Origin: Actinomyces sp. oral taxon 170 str. F0386
GTDB lineage: Bacteria > Actinomycetota > Actinomycetes > Actinomycetales > Actinomycetaceae
Direction of reading: 5' to 3'
Assembly (NCBI RefSeq): GCF_000195595.1
Contig: NZ_GL882544.1
Location: forward strand, 62,001-126,000
Length of the DNA stretch: 64,000 bases
Numbering within the stretch: the first letter of the stretch is position 1; the number at the start of each line of letters is the position of its first letter. The notes beneath the pieces are model-generated. The model made no database searches, was not told where the DNA came from, and saw only the letters and a list, made by a program, of their open reading frames with translations. Below are positions 1 to 8,366 of this stretch, piece after piece. The position numbers and the translations under genes are program-made.

Positions 1-545
1 CGGCAGCCGTCTTCGGACCGCAGAAGGGACTGACCGAGCCTGCGATCACATGGGTCGACGGCGAGATGACGCGCCTTGCCGGAGTCCTCGGCCTGAGCCA
101 CTGGGCCAGCTGCCCGGGCACCGGGGCGGCAGGCGGCACCGCCTTCGCCCTGGCCGCTGTTCTTGGGGCGGAGCTTGCCATCGGCATCGATCATCTGGCT
201 CGCGTCGTCGGGCTACGTGAACGCCTGGAGTCAGCCGACCTACTGCTGACGGGGGAGGGTTCCTTGGACGCGCAGTCCTTGGATGGCAAGGCGGTCAGCG
301 GAGTACTCCGTCTGGCTTGCGAGTGCAGCGTGCCATCCATGGTTTTCGCCGGGCGGGTCAAGATGGGTGCCAAGGCTCAGCAGCGCCTGGCTGATCTGAG
401 GGCCCAGGAGATCATCCAGATCTCTGATCCTTCAGAGCCGCTGGGAACGTCTCTGCAGCGAGGCCCATATCATCTGCGTCGGGCAGTTGCGGATGTTGTG
501 CGTCGCTTTTCTACTGGTTGCCCCCTCAAGACACGCTCTGGATGA
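1..545 (+). CDS. Glycerate kinase, C-terminal part (5' end outside window)
   Basis: The reading frame is open from base 3 without a start, so the gene begins upstream of the window. About 180 C-terminal residues remain. Seen: FGPQKG near the start of the fragment, a glycine-rich GTGAAGGTAFAL stretch and LLTGEGSLDAQSLDGKA, all typical of the GckA/GlxK family of bacterial glycerate kinases, which phosphorylate D-glycerate to 2- or 3-phosphoglycerate in the cytoplasm. The family is about 370-400 residues, so roughly half is present. It ends about 80 bases before the FMN riboswitch and seems unrelated to the genes after it. Confidence 0.88.
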   Translation, partial: AAVFGPQKGLTEPAITWVDGEMTRLAGVLGLSHWASCPGTGAAGGTAFALAAVLGAELAIGIDHLARVVGLRERLESADLLLTGEGSLDAQSLDGKAVSGVLRLACECSVPSMVFAGRVKMGAKAQQRLADLRAQEIIQISDPSEPLGTSLQRGPYHLRRAVADVVRRFSTGCPLKTRSG

Positions 546-570
546 CGTTCTGTGAGTGCACGCGCCATCA

Positions 571-599
571 TTGAGAAGCAATGGATGTCGCCGTAGAAC
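571..599 (+). promoter_or_regulatory. Candidate promoter for the riboswitch transcript
   Basis: TTGAGA (571-576) and TAGAAC (594-599) lie 17 bases apart and would start RNA about 20 bases before the riboswitch. The -10 is a poor match; TATGCT at 610-615 is an alternative -10. Position is the main support. Confidence 0.3.
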
Positions 600-624
600 C
601 ATCATGTTGTATGCTTACCGGCAG

Positions 625-775
625 CAACGTGCTCCGGGGTCGGTGAGAGTCCGAACCGGCGGTAACAGTCCGCGACCCGCTTCGTGCCACGGCAGCGTCA
701 AGCAGCCGGGGGACCAGTGGTTGAGCCGGTGGAACTCCGGCACCGACGGTGAAAGTCCGGATGGGAGGATGCGCG
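625..775 (+). promoter_or_regulatory. FMN riboswitch (RFN element)
   Basis: The conserved RFN blocks are all readable in order: GGGGTCGGTGAGAGTCCG, ACCGGCGGT, GTCCGCGACCCG, a variable arm, then GCCGGTGGAACTCCGG, ACCGACGGTGAAAGTCCG and GATGGGAGGA. CTCC near 632-635 can pair with GGAG near 764-767 as the closing P1 stem. FMN binding is expected to switch the downstream genes off. The gene-free stretch 546-955 holds this aptamer plus about 180 bases of leader; there is no U-rich intrinsic terminator in the leader, which favours translational control. Confidence 0.93.
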
Positions 776-927
776 TGGCGCCCGGCGGGGAGACCCGCAG
801 TTCAAGACAACGTCCCGATCTCACGGACAGCCGTGGGCTCACCGGATCTTGGACTTGACGGGCGCCCAGCACGTGTGCGCCGACCGACGGCGTGCAGGCG
901 GACCCCGGTACAGCCGGGAGCGCTCGT

Positions 928-948
928 TCCCGGAAGGACCCGGGAGGA
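928..948 (+). promoter_or_regulatory. Candidate ribosome-site hairpin (riboswitch expression platform)
   Basis: TCCCGG (928-933) and CCGGGA (940-945) form a 6-bp hairpin whose 3' arm covers the start of the ribosome binding site GGGAGGA (942-948) for the GTG at 956. An upstream CCCGG/CCGGG pair (904-908 with 914-918) offers a competing partner. This is what a translational ON/OFF platform would look like; the folding is my reading and not computed. Confidence 0.4.
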
Positions 949-955
949 AACCGTC

Positions 956-1903
956 GTGTACAGCCCCAGCCCCGTCGGCAAGGCCGCGCGCTTCCACGCT
1001 TCCCCCGCCGAGCCGCCCAGTGACGTTCCAGAGCCATCGACGTCCTCAGCCTCGTCGATGACCTCCCCGTCAGAGTCGTTCTCAGAGTCGCCGTCCAGGC
1101 CTTCGGCTCGTCGCCGACGTCGCATCCGCGCTGCTGAGCGGAGCGGGCCATTGCCCGCCGTCGTCCTGGGAGCGGCACTGCTTATCATCTGGCAGCTCGT
1201 CGCCGGCTCGGGGGCCGTTCCCGAGATCTTCCTACCCAGCCCCTGGGCGGTCGTCACCCGCCTGTGGCTGAACCTCACTCAGGCCGGGCTGGGATGGAGA
1301 GCCTGGATCACGCTGCGTGAGGCCCTCCTCGGCTGTCTCCTGGCCGCCGTGTTCGCTCTGCCCCTGGCCTGGGCCCTGTACCGCTGGCGGCTGTTCTCCC
1401 GAACCATCCTGCCCTATGTCGCTGCGAGCCAGGCGGTTCCCGGCATCGCCGTCGCGCCCCTCATGGTTCTGTGGATCGGTTACGGAACTCTTCCCATCGT
1501 GGTCCTGTGCGCCTTCATGGTCTTCTTCCCCATCACCATCACGGTGCTCCTGGGGCTGCGCGGCCTGGACGCCGACGTCATGGACGCCGCCCGGCTCGAC
1601 GGCGCTCATGGCCTGAGCATGCTTATCCACATGGAGCTTCCGATGGCCTTGCCGGCGGTCTACACCGGGTTGCGTACCGGTTTCACCCTGTCAGTCACCG
1701 GTGCGGTCGTCGGCGAACTCATCATGGGCGGCGAGGGCCTGGGTACCGTGCTCTCCACGCAGCAGAGCCGGGGCGACACGACCGGCGTATTCGCCACGAT
1801 CACGCTCCTGTGCGTGCTGGCCACATCCATCCACTGGGTGCTCCACGAGCTCGAGCGACGCAGCCGCACCGTGGACGCCCTACGAGGCCGACACGCCACC
1901 TGA
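956..1903 (+). CDS. ABC importer permease, RibX-like, under FMN riboswitch
   Basis: Membrane permease of 315 residues of the SsuC/TauC/ThiX type. The GTG start at 956 is chosen because GGAGGA lies at 943-948; the frame stays open further up but that would run through the riboswitch. The first 60 residues are Ser/Pro-rich and probably disordered, followed by an Arg cluster and several hydrophobic spans. The cytoplasmic EAA-type loop that docks an ATPase is visible (DAARLDGAHGLSMLIHMELP). Together with the FMN riboswitch and the NMT1/THI5-like lipoprotein 53 bases downstream, this matches the predicted riboflavin importer RibXY. No ATPase gene follows, so it probably borrows one. Substrate is inferred from the riboswitch. 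Confidence 0.85.
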   Translation: MYSPSPVGKAARFHASPAEPPSDVPEPSTSSASSMTSPSESFSESPSRPSARRRRRIRAAERSGPLPAVVLGAALLIIWQLVAGSGAVPEIFLPSPWAVVTRLWLNLTQAGLGWRAWITLREALLGCLLAAVFALPLAWALYRWRLFSRTILPYVAASQAVPGIAVAPLMVLWIGYGTLPIVVLCAFMVFFPITITVLLGLRGLDADVMDAARLDGAHGLSMLIHMELPMALPAVYTGLRTGFTLSVTGAVVGELIMGGEGLGTVLSTQQSRGDTTGVFATITLLCVLATSIHWVLHELERRSRTVDALRGRHAT

Positions 1904-1956
1904 GCCCTGCGCGGCCCCCCGCTTCTCACCCCTCCGACATAAGGAAACTCCTCATC

Positions 1957-3003
1957 ATGGCTGTCTCTCACCTCGTCGTCTCCCAGTCATTCCTCTCGCG
2001 CCGCCGGCTGCTGGCAGGAGGCCTGGCGCTCACCGGCGCCGGAGCACTTGCCGCCTGCTCCACGGGGACCGCCAGCCGCGCGGCGTCGGCCTCGACGGCC
2101 GGAGGCGCACTGACCATCGGCCTGACCTACACGCCGAACATCCAGTTCGCCCCCTTCTACATGGCTAAGAAGGACGGGACATACGCCGCGAACGTGACGC
2201 TGCACCACCACGGGGCGCAGGACGGTCTCTTCGACGCCCTCCAGAGCGGCCAGGAGCAGCTCGTCGTCGCCGGCGCCGACGAGGCGGTGGTGGCCACCTC
2301 CAACGGCTCCGACCTCGTCGTTGTGGGCGGCTACTACCAGTCCTACCCGGCCTGCCTCATCGTGCCCGAGGACTCTTCAATCAACGTTCCGGCGGACCTG
2401 AAGAGCAGGACGGTCGGCACACCGGGCCGCAAGGGGGAGACCTGGTATGCCCTTCAGCTGGCCATGTCCACGGCCTCCCTGACCGAGTCCGACCTGACGA
2501 TCCAGGACATCGGCTACACCCAGCAGGCTGCGCTCGTCGGCGGCAAGGTCGACGCCGTCGTCGGCTTCTCCAACAACGACGCGATCCAGATCCGCCAGGC
2601 CGGCACCCCCGTGCGTACCATCCAGGTCGCCGATCGGATCCCCCTCGTGGGCGTCTCGCTGGTGACGACCCGATCCCTGCTGGACTCCCGTCGCCAGGAC
2701 CTCGAGACCGTCGTCAAGGCCTCGATCAAGGGCATGACCGCCTTCGTCAAGGACCCCGACGCGGCGGTCGAGGCCACCAAGGACCACATGGACGACCTCA
2801 AGGTGGATCAGACACAGGCGAAGCGCGCCCGCGAGGTCGCCGTGGCCACCGGCAAGCTGGTCAGCGGCGACGGTTCCCACCCCATCGGCTCGGTGCGGGT
2901 CGATGACGTCGCCTCCATGATCGATTTCCTCACCTCCCACAAGCTCCTGGGTGACAAGAAGACGCCCAAGGCCGCCGAGGTGTGCGTACCCCTGGGGCAG
3001 TAA
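1957..3003 (+). CDS. NMT1/THI5-like substrate-binding lipoprotein, RibY-like
   Basis: 348 residues. ATG at 1957 follows AAGGAAA at 1941. The N-terminus has a twin-arginine motif (LSRRRLLAGG), a hydrophobic stretch and a lipobox ending LAAC, so it is a Tat-exported lipoprotein held on the outside of the membrane. The mature part (GLTYTPNIQFAPFYMAKKDG, later VVVGGYYQSYPACLIV) is typical of the NMT1/THI5 family that binds thiamine precursors, sulfonates or riboflavin. It is co-transcribed with the permease under the FMN riboswitch, so riboflavin or a flavin precursor is the likely ligand. A thiamine-precursor or alkanesulfonate role is less likely given the riboswitch class. Confidence 0.85.
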   Translation: MAVSHLVVSQSFLSRRRLLAGGLALTGAGALAACSTGTASRAASASTAGGALTIGLTYTPNIQFAPFYMAKKDGTYAANVTLHHHGAQDGLFDALQSGQEQLVVAGADEAVVATSNGSDLVVVGGYYQSYPACLIVPEDSSINVPADLKSRTVGTPGRKGETWYALQLAMSTASLTESDLTIQDIGYTQQAALVGGKVDAVVGFSNNDAIQIRQAGTPVRTIQVADRIPLVGVSLVTTRSLLDSRRQDLETVVKASIKGMTAFVKDPDAAVEATKDHMDDLKVDQTQAKRAREVAVATGKLVSGDGSHPIGSVRVDDVASMIDFLTSHKLLGDKKTPKAAEVCVPLGQ

Positions 3004-3037
3004 GTACACGGGTGTCAGGGGCGCGCCGGTCGCGTCG

Positions 3038-3691
3038 TCATTCCTCCGGCGGGGAGTCCGGTGTCGGATCCTGCTCGCCGTCGTGGTGCTCGTAGTGGGC
3101 CATGCCCAGCTCGCGGTGCGCGATGCGCCGTAGCGCAAGGAGTACCGGCTCGTAGACCACGGTCCCCAGGACCGCCTGCCTCACCGAGTCCTCGCGCGAC
3201 TGCCAAGGAACGCGCTCGATATCGGCGCGAGCAGTTCGCCGTGCGGCCTCGACATAAACGGCCAACTGCTCCGAGCTCATGGCCATACCGATCTCCTCAG
3301 CGAAAGCCAGAGCCACGTCGAGGTGCCTGACCGCAGGATGCTCGGGGGAGCAGGGCAGGCCGAACTGCTCCAGTACCACACGCGCCTTGCCCGCCCTCGA
3401 CTCCTCGTGCTGGTGAGGGGCTGGGATCGCCTCGGTCGCGAACTTCATGGCCTCCCACGGCTCCTGATCCGGTTGATGGATCACGTCGATGACATCACGC
3501 ACCTGCTCAATGGATGCACCTAGGACGTGCATGAGTCCCCGAATGAGGCGCAGCCTCTCCAGGTGCTGAGTCCCGTAGTCAGACTGCCGCGCGTTGACGG
3601 GCGTACCGGCGGGCAGGAGGCCTTCGCGGATGTAGTACTTGATCGTCGCCACCGGGGTCCTGGACTCCTTGGCGAGCTCCGAGATACGCAT
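3038..3691 (-). CDS. MerR-family transcriptional regulator
   Basis: 217 residues. The N-terminal winged helix starts immediately (MRISELAKESRTPVATIKYY) and continues with the wing IREGLLPAG, followed by a helical linker with many Glu/His residues and a C-terminal half with no recognised ligand motif. The ATG at 3691 has a strong GGAGG just upstream. The gene is divergent from the DHA2 exporter at 3944 and a palindrome lies in the shared spacer, so it most likely controls the exporter in response to a drug. The effector domain has no Cys-rich metal site, which argues against a metal-sensing MerR. Confidence 0.85.
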   Translation of the reverse strand: MRISELAKESRTPVATIKYYIREGLLPAGTPVNARQSDYGTQHLERLRLIRGLMHVLGASIEQVRDVIDVIHQPDQEPWEAMKFATEAIPAPHQHEESRAGKARVVLEQFGLPCSPEHPAVRHLDVALAFAEEIGMAMSSEQLAVYVEAARRTARADIERVPWQSREDSVRQAVLGTVVYEPVLLALRRIAHRELGMAHYEHHDGEQDPTPDSPPEE

Positions 3692-3878
3692 GATCCTCCT
3701 TCTCCAGCGGCGTCGCCGGGCCGTCGTGCGATATCACCCAGGTCCGAGCATACGAGCGCCCACGGCCCCCAAGGCTCACGCGCGCCGATGCCAAGGCTTG
3801 AAGGGAAACAGCTCGACCACCTGAGACGGCAGAACGGCGGCGACGTCTCCCGCGACCTGGTTGGTAGGGAGCGTTGGG

Positions 3879-3910
3879 TTGACATGTAGATAGTAACGGT
3901 ATCTACTTAG
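3879..3910 (+). promoter_or_regulatory. MerR operator inside the exporter promoter
   Basis: TTGACA (3879-3884) is a perfect -35. A palindrome GTAGATA-N7-TATCTAC (3886-3906) follows directly, filling the spacer up to a -10-like TACTTA at 3904-3909, 19 bases from the -35. Over-long 19-20-base spacers with the operator between the hexamers are the hallmark of MerR-activated promoters. It drives the gene at 3944. Confidence 0.65.
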
Positions 3911-3943
3911 TTCGATACTTTCACTATCCAGTTAGGGGTCGTC

Positions 3944-5404
3944 TTGTCCACCCAGACCACACATCGTTCGCTCGGCGAGCCTTCCTCCACCCCGCCAACC
4001 ACCGGAACCGGGGACCATCATCGAATCCCTCCTGCGTGGGTCATGCTTGCAATCGCCCTTCCCACCCTGATGACGTCACTGGACTCCCTGGTGGTCACGA
4101 TCGCGCTTCCGCAGATTCACCGGGACCTGGGGGCCTCGGTCACCGAGCTGCAATGGTTCGTCAATGCCTACACGCTCACTTATGCCACCTTGATCCTGCC
4201 AACCGCAGCACTAGGGGACCGGATCGGGCGCCGCAGGCTCTTCCTGTGGGCGGTGTTCCTGTTCACCTCAGCTTCAGCTCTGGCAGCACTGGCCTCCACA
4301 CCCTTGGCGCTCATCGCCGCCCGGGTGGTCCAAGGTGCCAGCGGGGCGGCCATCGGCTCACTGTCCCTGGCGCTCCTGGCCGACGCCGTACCCCCGCACC
4401 TGCGAGAGCTCGCCATCGGTGTGTGGGGCAGCGTCAATGGCCTGGGTGTTGCCGCCGGCCCCATCGTCGGAGGCGCCGTCGTTGAGGATCTGCACTGGAG
4501 CTTCATCTTCTGGATCAATCTCCCAGTGGGCGCCCTGTCCCTGTCACTGGGATGGTGGAGTCTTCGCAACGTTGTCATCGTGGGCAGAGCCCGGTCGACC
4601 GATCTCGCGGGACTGGCGATGGTGGCGACCTTCGTCTTTCCGCTGACGTGGGCGCTGGTGGAGGGCGGCAACCGCGGCTGGACCAGCCCCCAGGTTCTTG
4701 GATGCATGGCTCTGGCGCTGGCCTCACTGGCCGGATTCATCCGGCGTGAACGCACCGCCCGTCGTGCATTTGTGCCCGTGCACCTGTTCCGCGACCGGCG
4801 CTTCGACCTGGTCAACACCGTGGCGATACTCTTCTCCGCCGGGACCTTCGGATCAGTGTTCCTCGTCAGTCAGTACCTTCAGATCGGGATGGGCTTCGAC
4901 CCGCTGGAGTCGGGGCTGCGCGCAGCGCCATGGACCATGGTTCCCATGGTGGTGGCCCCGCTGGCGGGGGTGCTCGTCAAGCGGTACCGGCCAAGGGCGG
5001 TGCTGCTGATCGGCATGGTGCTGCAGACGACGGCAGTGGCGTGCTTCATGCTTCTGGCGCACATGAGCAGCGTTTACGGCGCCTACGTCACGCCCATGCT
5101 CATCGCGGGTACTGGTATGGGGCTGACCTTCTCTCCGTTGGCAACCGCAGTCCTGGAAGGGATCTCGTCTCAGGACCGTGCCGTCGTCTCAGGGATCAAC
5201 CAGACGGCTCGCCAGCTGGGAACGGCCACAGGCATTGCACTGTGCACCGCCCTCTTCACCACCTTCGGCGCCTACGCCCCCGGTGAGAGATTCACCGCTG
5301 GACTCGTCCCAGCGCTGGGCGCCTGCACGATCCTGCTGGTGGCGGCCACAACGCTTGTCGTTGCCATGCCTCGCGGCCATCTACAGCCGGCAGGCCAGGA
5401 GTGA
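3944..5404 (+). CDS. MFS multidrug exporter, DHA2 (EmrB/QacA) family
   Basis: 486 residues with about 14 hydrophobic spans, the DHA2 topology. Seen: motif [17 protein letters not shown] in the first span, motif [10 protein letters not shown] after span 2, [12 protein letters not shown] (motif B region) and a motif-C-like [10 protein letters not shown]. Start is TTG at 3944, five bases after AGGGG. It should act as a proton-coupled drug or metabolite efflux pump in the cytoplasmic membrane. Regulated by the divergent MerR protein. Its last 24 bases overlap the end of the convergent hisG gene. Confidence 0.9.
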   Translation: MSTQTTHRSLGEPSSTPPTTGTGDHHRIPPAWVMLAIALPTLMTSLDSLVVTIALPQIHRDLGASVTELQWFVNAYTLTYATLILPTAALGDRIGRRRLFLWAVFLFTSASALAALASTPLALIAARVVQGASGAAIGSLSLALLADAVPPHLRELAIGVWGSVNGLGVAAGPIVGGAVVEDLHWSFIFWINLPVGALSLSLGWWSLRNVVIVGRARSTDLAGLAMVATFVFPLTWALVEGGNRGWTSPQVLGCMALALASLAGFIRRERTARRAFVPVHLFRDRRFDLVNTVAILFSAGTFGSVFLVSQYLQIGMGFDPLESGLRAAPWTMVPMVVAPLAGVLVKRYRPRAVLLIGMVLQTTAVACFMLLAHMSSVYGAYVTPMLIAGTGMGLTFSPLATAVLEGISSQDRAVVSGINQTARQLGTATGIALCTALFTTFGAYAPGERFTAGLVPALGACTILLVAATTLVVAMPRGHLQPAGQE

Positions 5405-6226
5405 AGAGACGAGGATGGCTCGGGCCCCGACCTCATAGAGCTCGTCCATGACCCGGTTCATGTCCGTCCGCGGGACCATAGCGCGCACCGCCACCCAGTC
5501 GGGGTTCTGCAGCGGGGAGACGGTGGGGGACTCGATGCCCGGGGTGAGGGCCGCCGCCAGGTGCAGCTTGTTCATGGGGATGTCGTAGTCCACGAGCACG
5601 TAGGCGCGGGCGCGCAGCACCCCCTCCAGGCGACGCACGAGCGTGGCCAGGCCGGGCTCACCTCGGTACTGCTCGGTGGTGATGAGCACGGCCTCGCTGA
5701 TGAGGATCGGGTCCCCGAAGGTCTCCAGGCCGGCCGCCCGCAACGTCGTGCCGGTCTCGACGACGTCGGCGATGAGGTCGGCCACGCCCAGCTGGACCGA
5801 GGACTCCACAGCACCGTCGAGGTGAACGGTCTGCGCCTCCACGCCCCGGGAGGCCAGGTAGCTGCGCACCAGGACGTCGTAGGAGGTGGCCACGCGCCGC
5901 TCGGCGACATCGGCCAGGGAAGTCATCGTTCCCTTGGGGGCGGCGAAGCGGAAGGTGGAACGGGCGAAGCCCAGGGGCAGGTGCTCGACGGCGTCGACCC
6001 CGGAGTCCAGGAGCAGGTCTCGTCCGGTGATGCCGGCGTGCACGGTACCCTGGCCGACGTAAACGGCGATGTCGCGAGGACGCAGGAAGAACAGCTCAAC
6101 ATCGTTGGTCTCGTCGACGAGCACGAGCTCGCGCCCCGTACGGCGGGTGCGGTAGCCCGCCTCGGAGAGCATGGTGATGGCGGGATCCGACAGGGAGCCC
6201 TTGTTGGGGACGGCGATACGCAGCAC
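5381..6226 (-). CDS. hisG: ATP phosphoribosyltransferase, long form
   Basis: First committed step of histidine synthesis: ATP + PRPP to phosphoribosyl-ATP. 281 residues, the long self-regulated form with a C-terminal ACT-like domain for histidine feedback (no HisZ needed). Seen: [11 protein letters not shown] at the N-terminus, [22 protein letters not shown], and the PRPP-loop region [19 protein letters not shown]. The C-terminal section [20 protein letters not shown] is the conserved start of the regulatory domain. Transcribed after hisE, 45 bases apart. Its stop lies inside the 3' end of the convergent exporter gene. Confidence 0.96.
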   Translation of the reverse strand: MLRIAVPNKGSLSDPAITMLSEAGYRTRRTGRELVLVDETNDVELFFLRPRDIAVYVGQGTVHAGITGRDLLLDSGVDAVEHLPLGFARSTFRFAAPKGTMTSLADVAERRVATSYDVLVRSYLASRGVEAQTVHLDGAVESSVQLGVADLIADVVETGTTLRAAGLETFGDPILISEAVLITTEQYRGEPGLATLVRRLEGVLRARAYVLVDYDIPMNKLHLAAALTPGIESPTVSPLQNPDWVAVRAMVPRTDMNRVMDELYEVGARAILVSSLLACRL

Positions 6227-6271
6227 GGCGGTTCCTGATCTGTGGCGAGAAGGTGGGAGAGCTTTCGAGAC

Positions 6272-6535
6272 TTACAGGTAGCGGTAGACGTCCTGGAGAC
6301 TGTAGCCCTTGGCGACCATCATGACCTGGGCGTGATAGAGCAGCTGGCTGATCTCCTCGCAGGCGGCCTCATCGGACTCGTGCTCGCAGGCCATCCAGGC
6401 CTCGGCGGCCTCCTCGACGAGCTTCTTGCCGATGAAGTGGACCCCGCGGTCCAGCTCCTCCACCGTCCCGGAGCCCTCGGGGCGGGAGGCCGCCTTGTGC
6501 TGCAGCTCGTTGAAAAGGTCCTCAAAGGTCTTCAT
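6272..6535 (-). CDS. hisE: Phosphoribosyl-ATP pyrophosphatase
   Basis: 87 residues, normal for a stand-alone HisE. Seen: [13 protein letters not shown], then [20 protein letters not shown] with the metal-binding Glu cluster (KxxEEAxE), and [14 protein letters not shown]. It hydrolyses phosphoribosyl-ATP to phosphoribosyl-AMP, the second step after HisG, which is encoded just downstream. HisI is not fused. The start codon has no ribosome binding site; a -10 hexamer lies six bases before it, so the mRNA is probably leaderless. Confidence 0.95.
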   Translation of the reverse strand: MKTFEDLFNELQHKAASRPEGSGTVEELDRGVHFIGKKLVEEAAEAWMACEHESDEAACEEISQLLYHAQVMMVAKGYSLQDVYRYL

Positions 6536-6541
6536 GGCTAC

Positions 6542-6547
6542 AGGCTA
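6542..6547 (-). promoter_or_regulatory. -10 element, leaderless promoter of hisE-hisG
   Basis: On the minus strand TAGCCT is followed by exactly six bases (GTAGCC) and the hisE ATG. Transcription would begin at or next to the A of the start codon. The same layout occurs at many other genes in this window. Confidence 0.55.
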
Positions 6548-6631
6548 TCGGAAAGCAGACGAGACACCGACCGACTGTAGACCCACCCGAGCCCCGAGCA
6601 GGCGGCTCCCACATGACCATCCGCGCGTCTT

Positions 6632-6667
6632 GGGTGGGTGCCCTCCCTCCGCAAACGGCACCCACCC
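6632..6667 (-). terminator. Hairpin after the ABC exporter operon
   Basis: GGGTGGGTGCC (6632-6642) and GGCACCCACCC (6657-6667) make a perfect 11-bp stem with a 14-base loop, just past the stop of the permease at 6684 and before the hisE promoter. No clear U-tract, as is common in actinobacteria. Confidence 0.5.
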
Positions 6668-6683
6668 GACACGACGGGGCGAC

Positions 6684-8366
6684 TCACCCCCGGATGGCTG
6701 CCCGCCGGGCGTCGAGCATTGCCGCCACCATCGCCAACGAGCCGATGAGCAGGCTCAGGAGGACGACCTCCAGCCAGCGCCCGGGGAACTGATGGGCCAC
6801 GGTCATCCAACCCCAGGGCGCCAGGCGCCACAGCCAGGTGGCCGCCAGAACGTCGTTGCCGCCGATGAGCAGCCCCATGATGACCAGGATGACGTTGAGG
6901 ACGATCGCCACGACGATCCGGGTGCTCAGAGCCACCGCCAGACTGACGGCCGCGATCATGAAGACCACGGCCGGCATCACCATGAGCCCGTAGACCGAGC
7001 CGGCCACCGCCGGCAGGCTCGGATCGTTGCGGGTCAGAGTGTCGCCGAGGACGGTCACGATCCAGGAGACGACCAGGACCGGGATGAGGAAGAAGCCACT
7101 CAGGACCGCAGCTGAGGTCAGGATGCCCCCGACCCCTCGGCGGGTGATGAGCGTACGCCAGGCGGGCTGGAGGCGTCCCCACACCGTGATGCCGACGAGG
7201 GCCGCGGCAACCGGCGCTCCCATGAGCTCGAGGAAGCTCTGCCCGTATCCGGGTGGATACACGGTGCGGAGGACACTCAGGAAGGCGAGCAGCAGGGTCG
7301 CCAGGACCGCCCACACGATCCAGGGCAGGACGCCGGCCATCGCCAGGACGGCATTGCGCGGCCCGGGGATACGGGCCATGCGGGTGGCGGGCGTAGCACG
7401 GAACTGCGGGGTGCTCCGGGGCGGCGACGTCGGAGCCTCCACCGGGACCTGTTCCGAGACGTTCTCCGGCTGAATGTCGGTGGCCTGTCCGCCGGGAAGC
7501 AGGCGTCTGAGCCCGACGACGAACCACGCCGAGGACTCAGCACCCCCAGATGTGCCGCCGAGAACGGCCAGGCCGGTACCGGCCAGCGTCAGGGCGGCCG
7601 TCAGCACGAACCCGGGCAGGAGCGGGTAGCCCCACACCGGCGAGTCCGCCTCGAGCAGCACGCTGCTGCCGTGAACACCCAGCAGGGGCAACGGGACCCT
7701 GGCCGTCCAGGCCCACGGGAGCATCCACCAGTCGCTCCGCTCGGCCTGGACCACACCCACCACGGACCAGACGAAGCCGAGGACAGGGGCGACCCCGACG
7801 GCGATGACTCGCAGCACGCGGAAGGCTGCCATGCCCCAGGCGCAGGCCCCGGTGACGACGATCCACATATAGGCGGCGAACAGCAGATACCTGTCCCAGG
7901 GGCCCCAGCCGCTGCCGACGATAAGAGCGTGCCCCACCACCGGGGCGACCAGTGCCACCTGGCAGGCCAGCGCGGACAGGCTCAGTACTACGAGGCGGGC
8001 AGCCGCCACCCGGCGCGGCTCAACGGCGCGCCAGGCCGTCCCGCCCTGACGCCACCGCCGCTCACGCCACTGGGCCATCACCCCGGTCAGCAGCCCCAGA
8101 GGCACCGCGAAGGCCCCGGCATACATGTGCATCCACGCCAGAGCATTGCCGTTCCACTGGAGCTCCCTGACCACGCCCGAGGAGATCGAGGCGTTCGCCA
8201 GGATGACGGTGTGAGCGGTGAAGACGAGGGTCGCCCCGATGACGCCCCAGGTGAAGGTGCGCCGGCTGCGGGTGAGCTCGGCACGCACCAGGTCCCACAG
8301 ATCTACCCTCGCTTCTGCCTTCCCCCGAACCTTCACCCGGGGCTGCGGCTGCACAACGGTGCTCAT
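6684..8366 (-). CDS. ABC-2-type exporter permease (two-repeat)
   Basis: 560 residues. ATG at 8366 overlaps the ATPase stop (ATGA); a GTG six bases upstream is possible. About a dozen hydrophobic spans in two halves, separated near the middle by a polar linker (around GGQATDIQPENVSEQ to ATPATRMARIPG). It looks like two permease units fused, as in some bacitracin/lantibiotic-type exporters. Encoded with the BcrA-type ATPase and a two-component system, it probably exports or defends against a cell-envelope-active peptide or a lipid-linked substrate. The substrate is inferred from the company it keeps only. Confidence 0.7.
   Translation of the reverse strand: MSTVVQPQPRVKVRGKAEARVDLWDLVRAELTRSRRTFTWGVIGATLVFTAHTVILANASISSGVVRELQWNGNALAWMHMYAGAFAVPLGLLTGVMAQWRERRWRQGGTAWRAVEPRRVAAARLVVLSLSALACQVALVAPVVGHALIVGSGWGPWDRYLLFAAYMWIVVTGACAWGMAAFRVLRVIAVGVAPVLGFVWSVVGVVQAERSDWWMLPWAWTARVPLPLLGVHGSSVLLEADSPVWGYPLLPGFVLTAALTLAGTGLAVLGGTSGGAESSAWFVVGLRRLLPGGQATDIQPENVSEQVPVEAPTSPPRSTPQFRATPATRMARIPGPRNAVLAMAGVLPWIVWAVLATLLLAFLSVLRTVYPPGYGQSFLELMGAPVAAALVGITVWGRLQPAWRTLITRRGVGGILTSAAVLSGFFLIPVLVVSWIVTVLGDTLTRNDPSLPAVAGSVYGLMVMPAVVFMIAAVSLAVALSTRIVVAIVLNVILVIMGLLIGGNDVLAATWLWRLAPWGWMTVAHQFPGRWLEVVLLSLLIGSLAMVAAMLDARRAAIRG

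Noticed and set aside
625-775. Cobalamin riboswitch
   Set aside because: The leader is G-rich with CCGGG blocks, but the conserved ACCGACGGTGAAAGTCCGGATGGGAG string and the order of blocks are those of the FMN element; no cobalamin box (GCCACTG) is seen.
749-955. Longer N-terminus for the RibX-like permease
   Set aside because: The frame is open from 749, but that stretch lies inside the riboswitch and its leader; the GTG at 956 has a good ribosome site.
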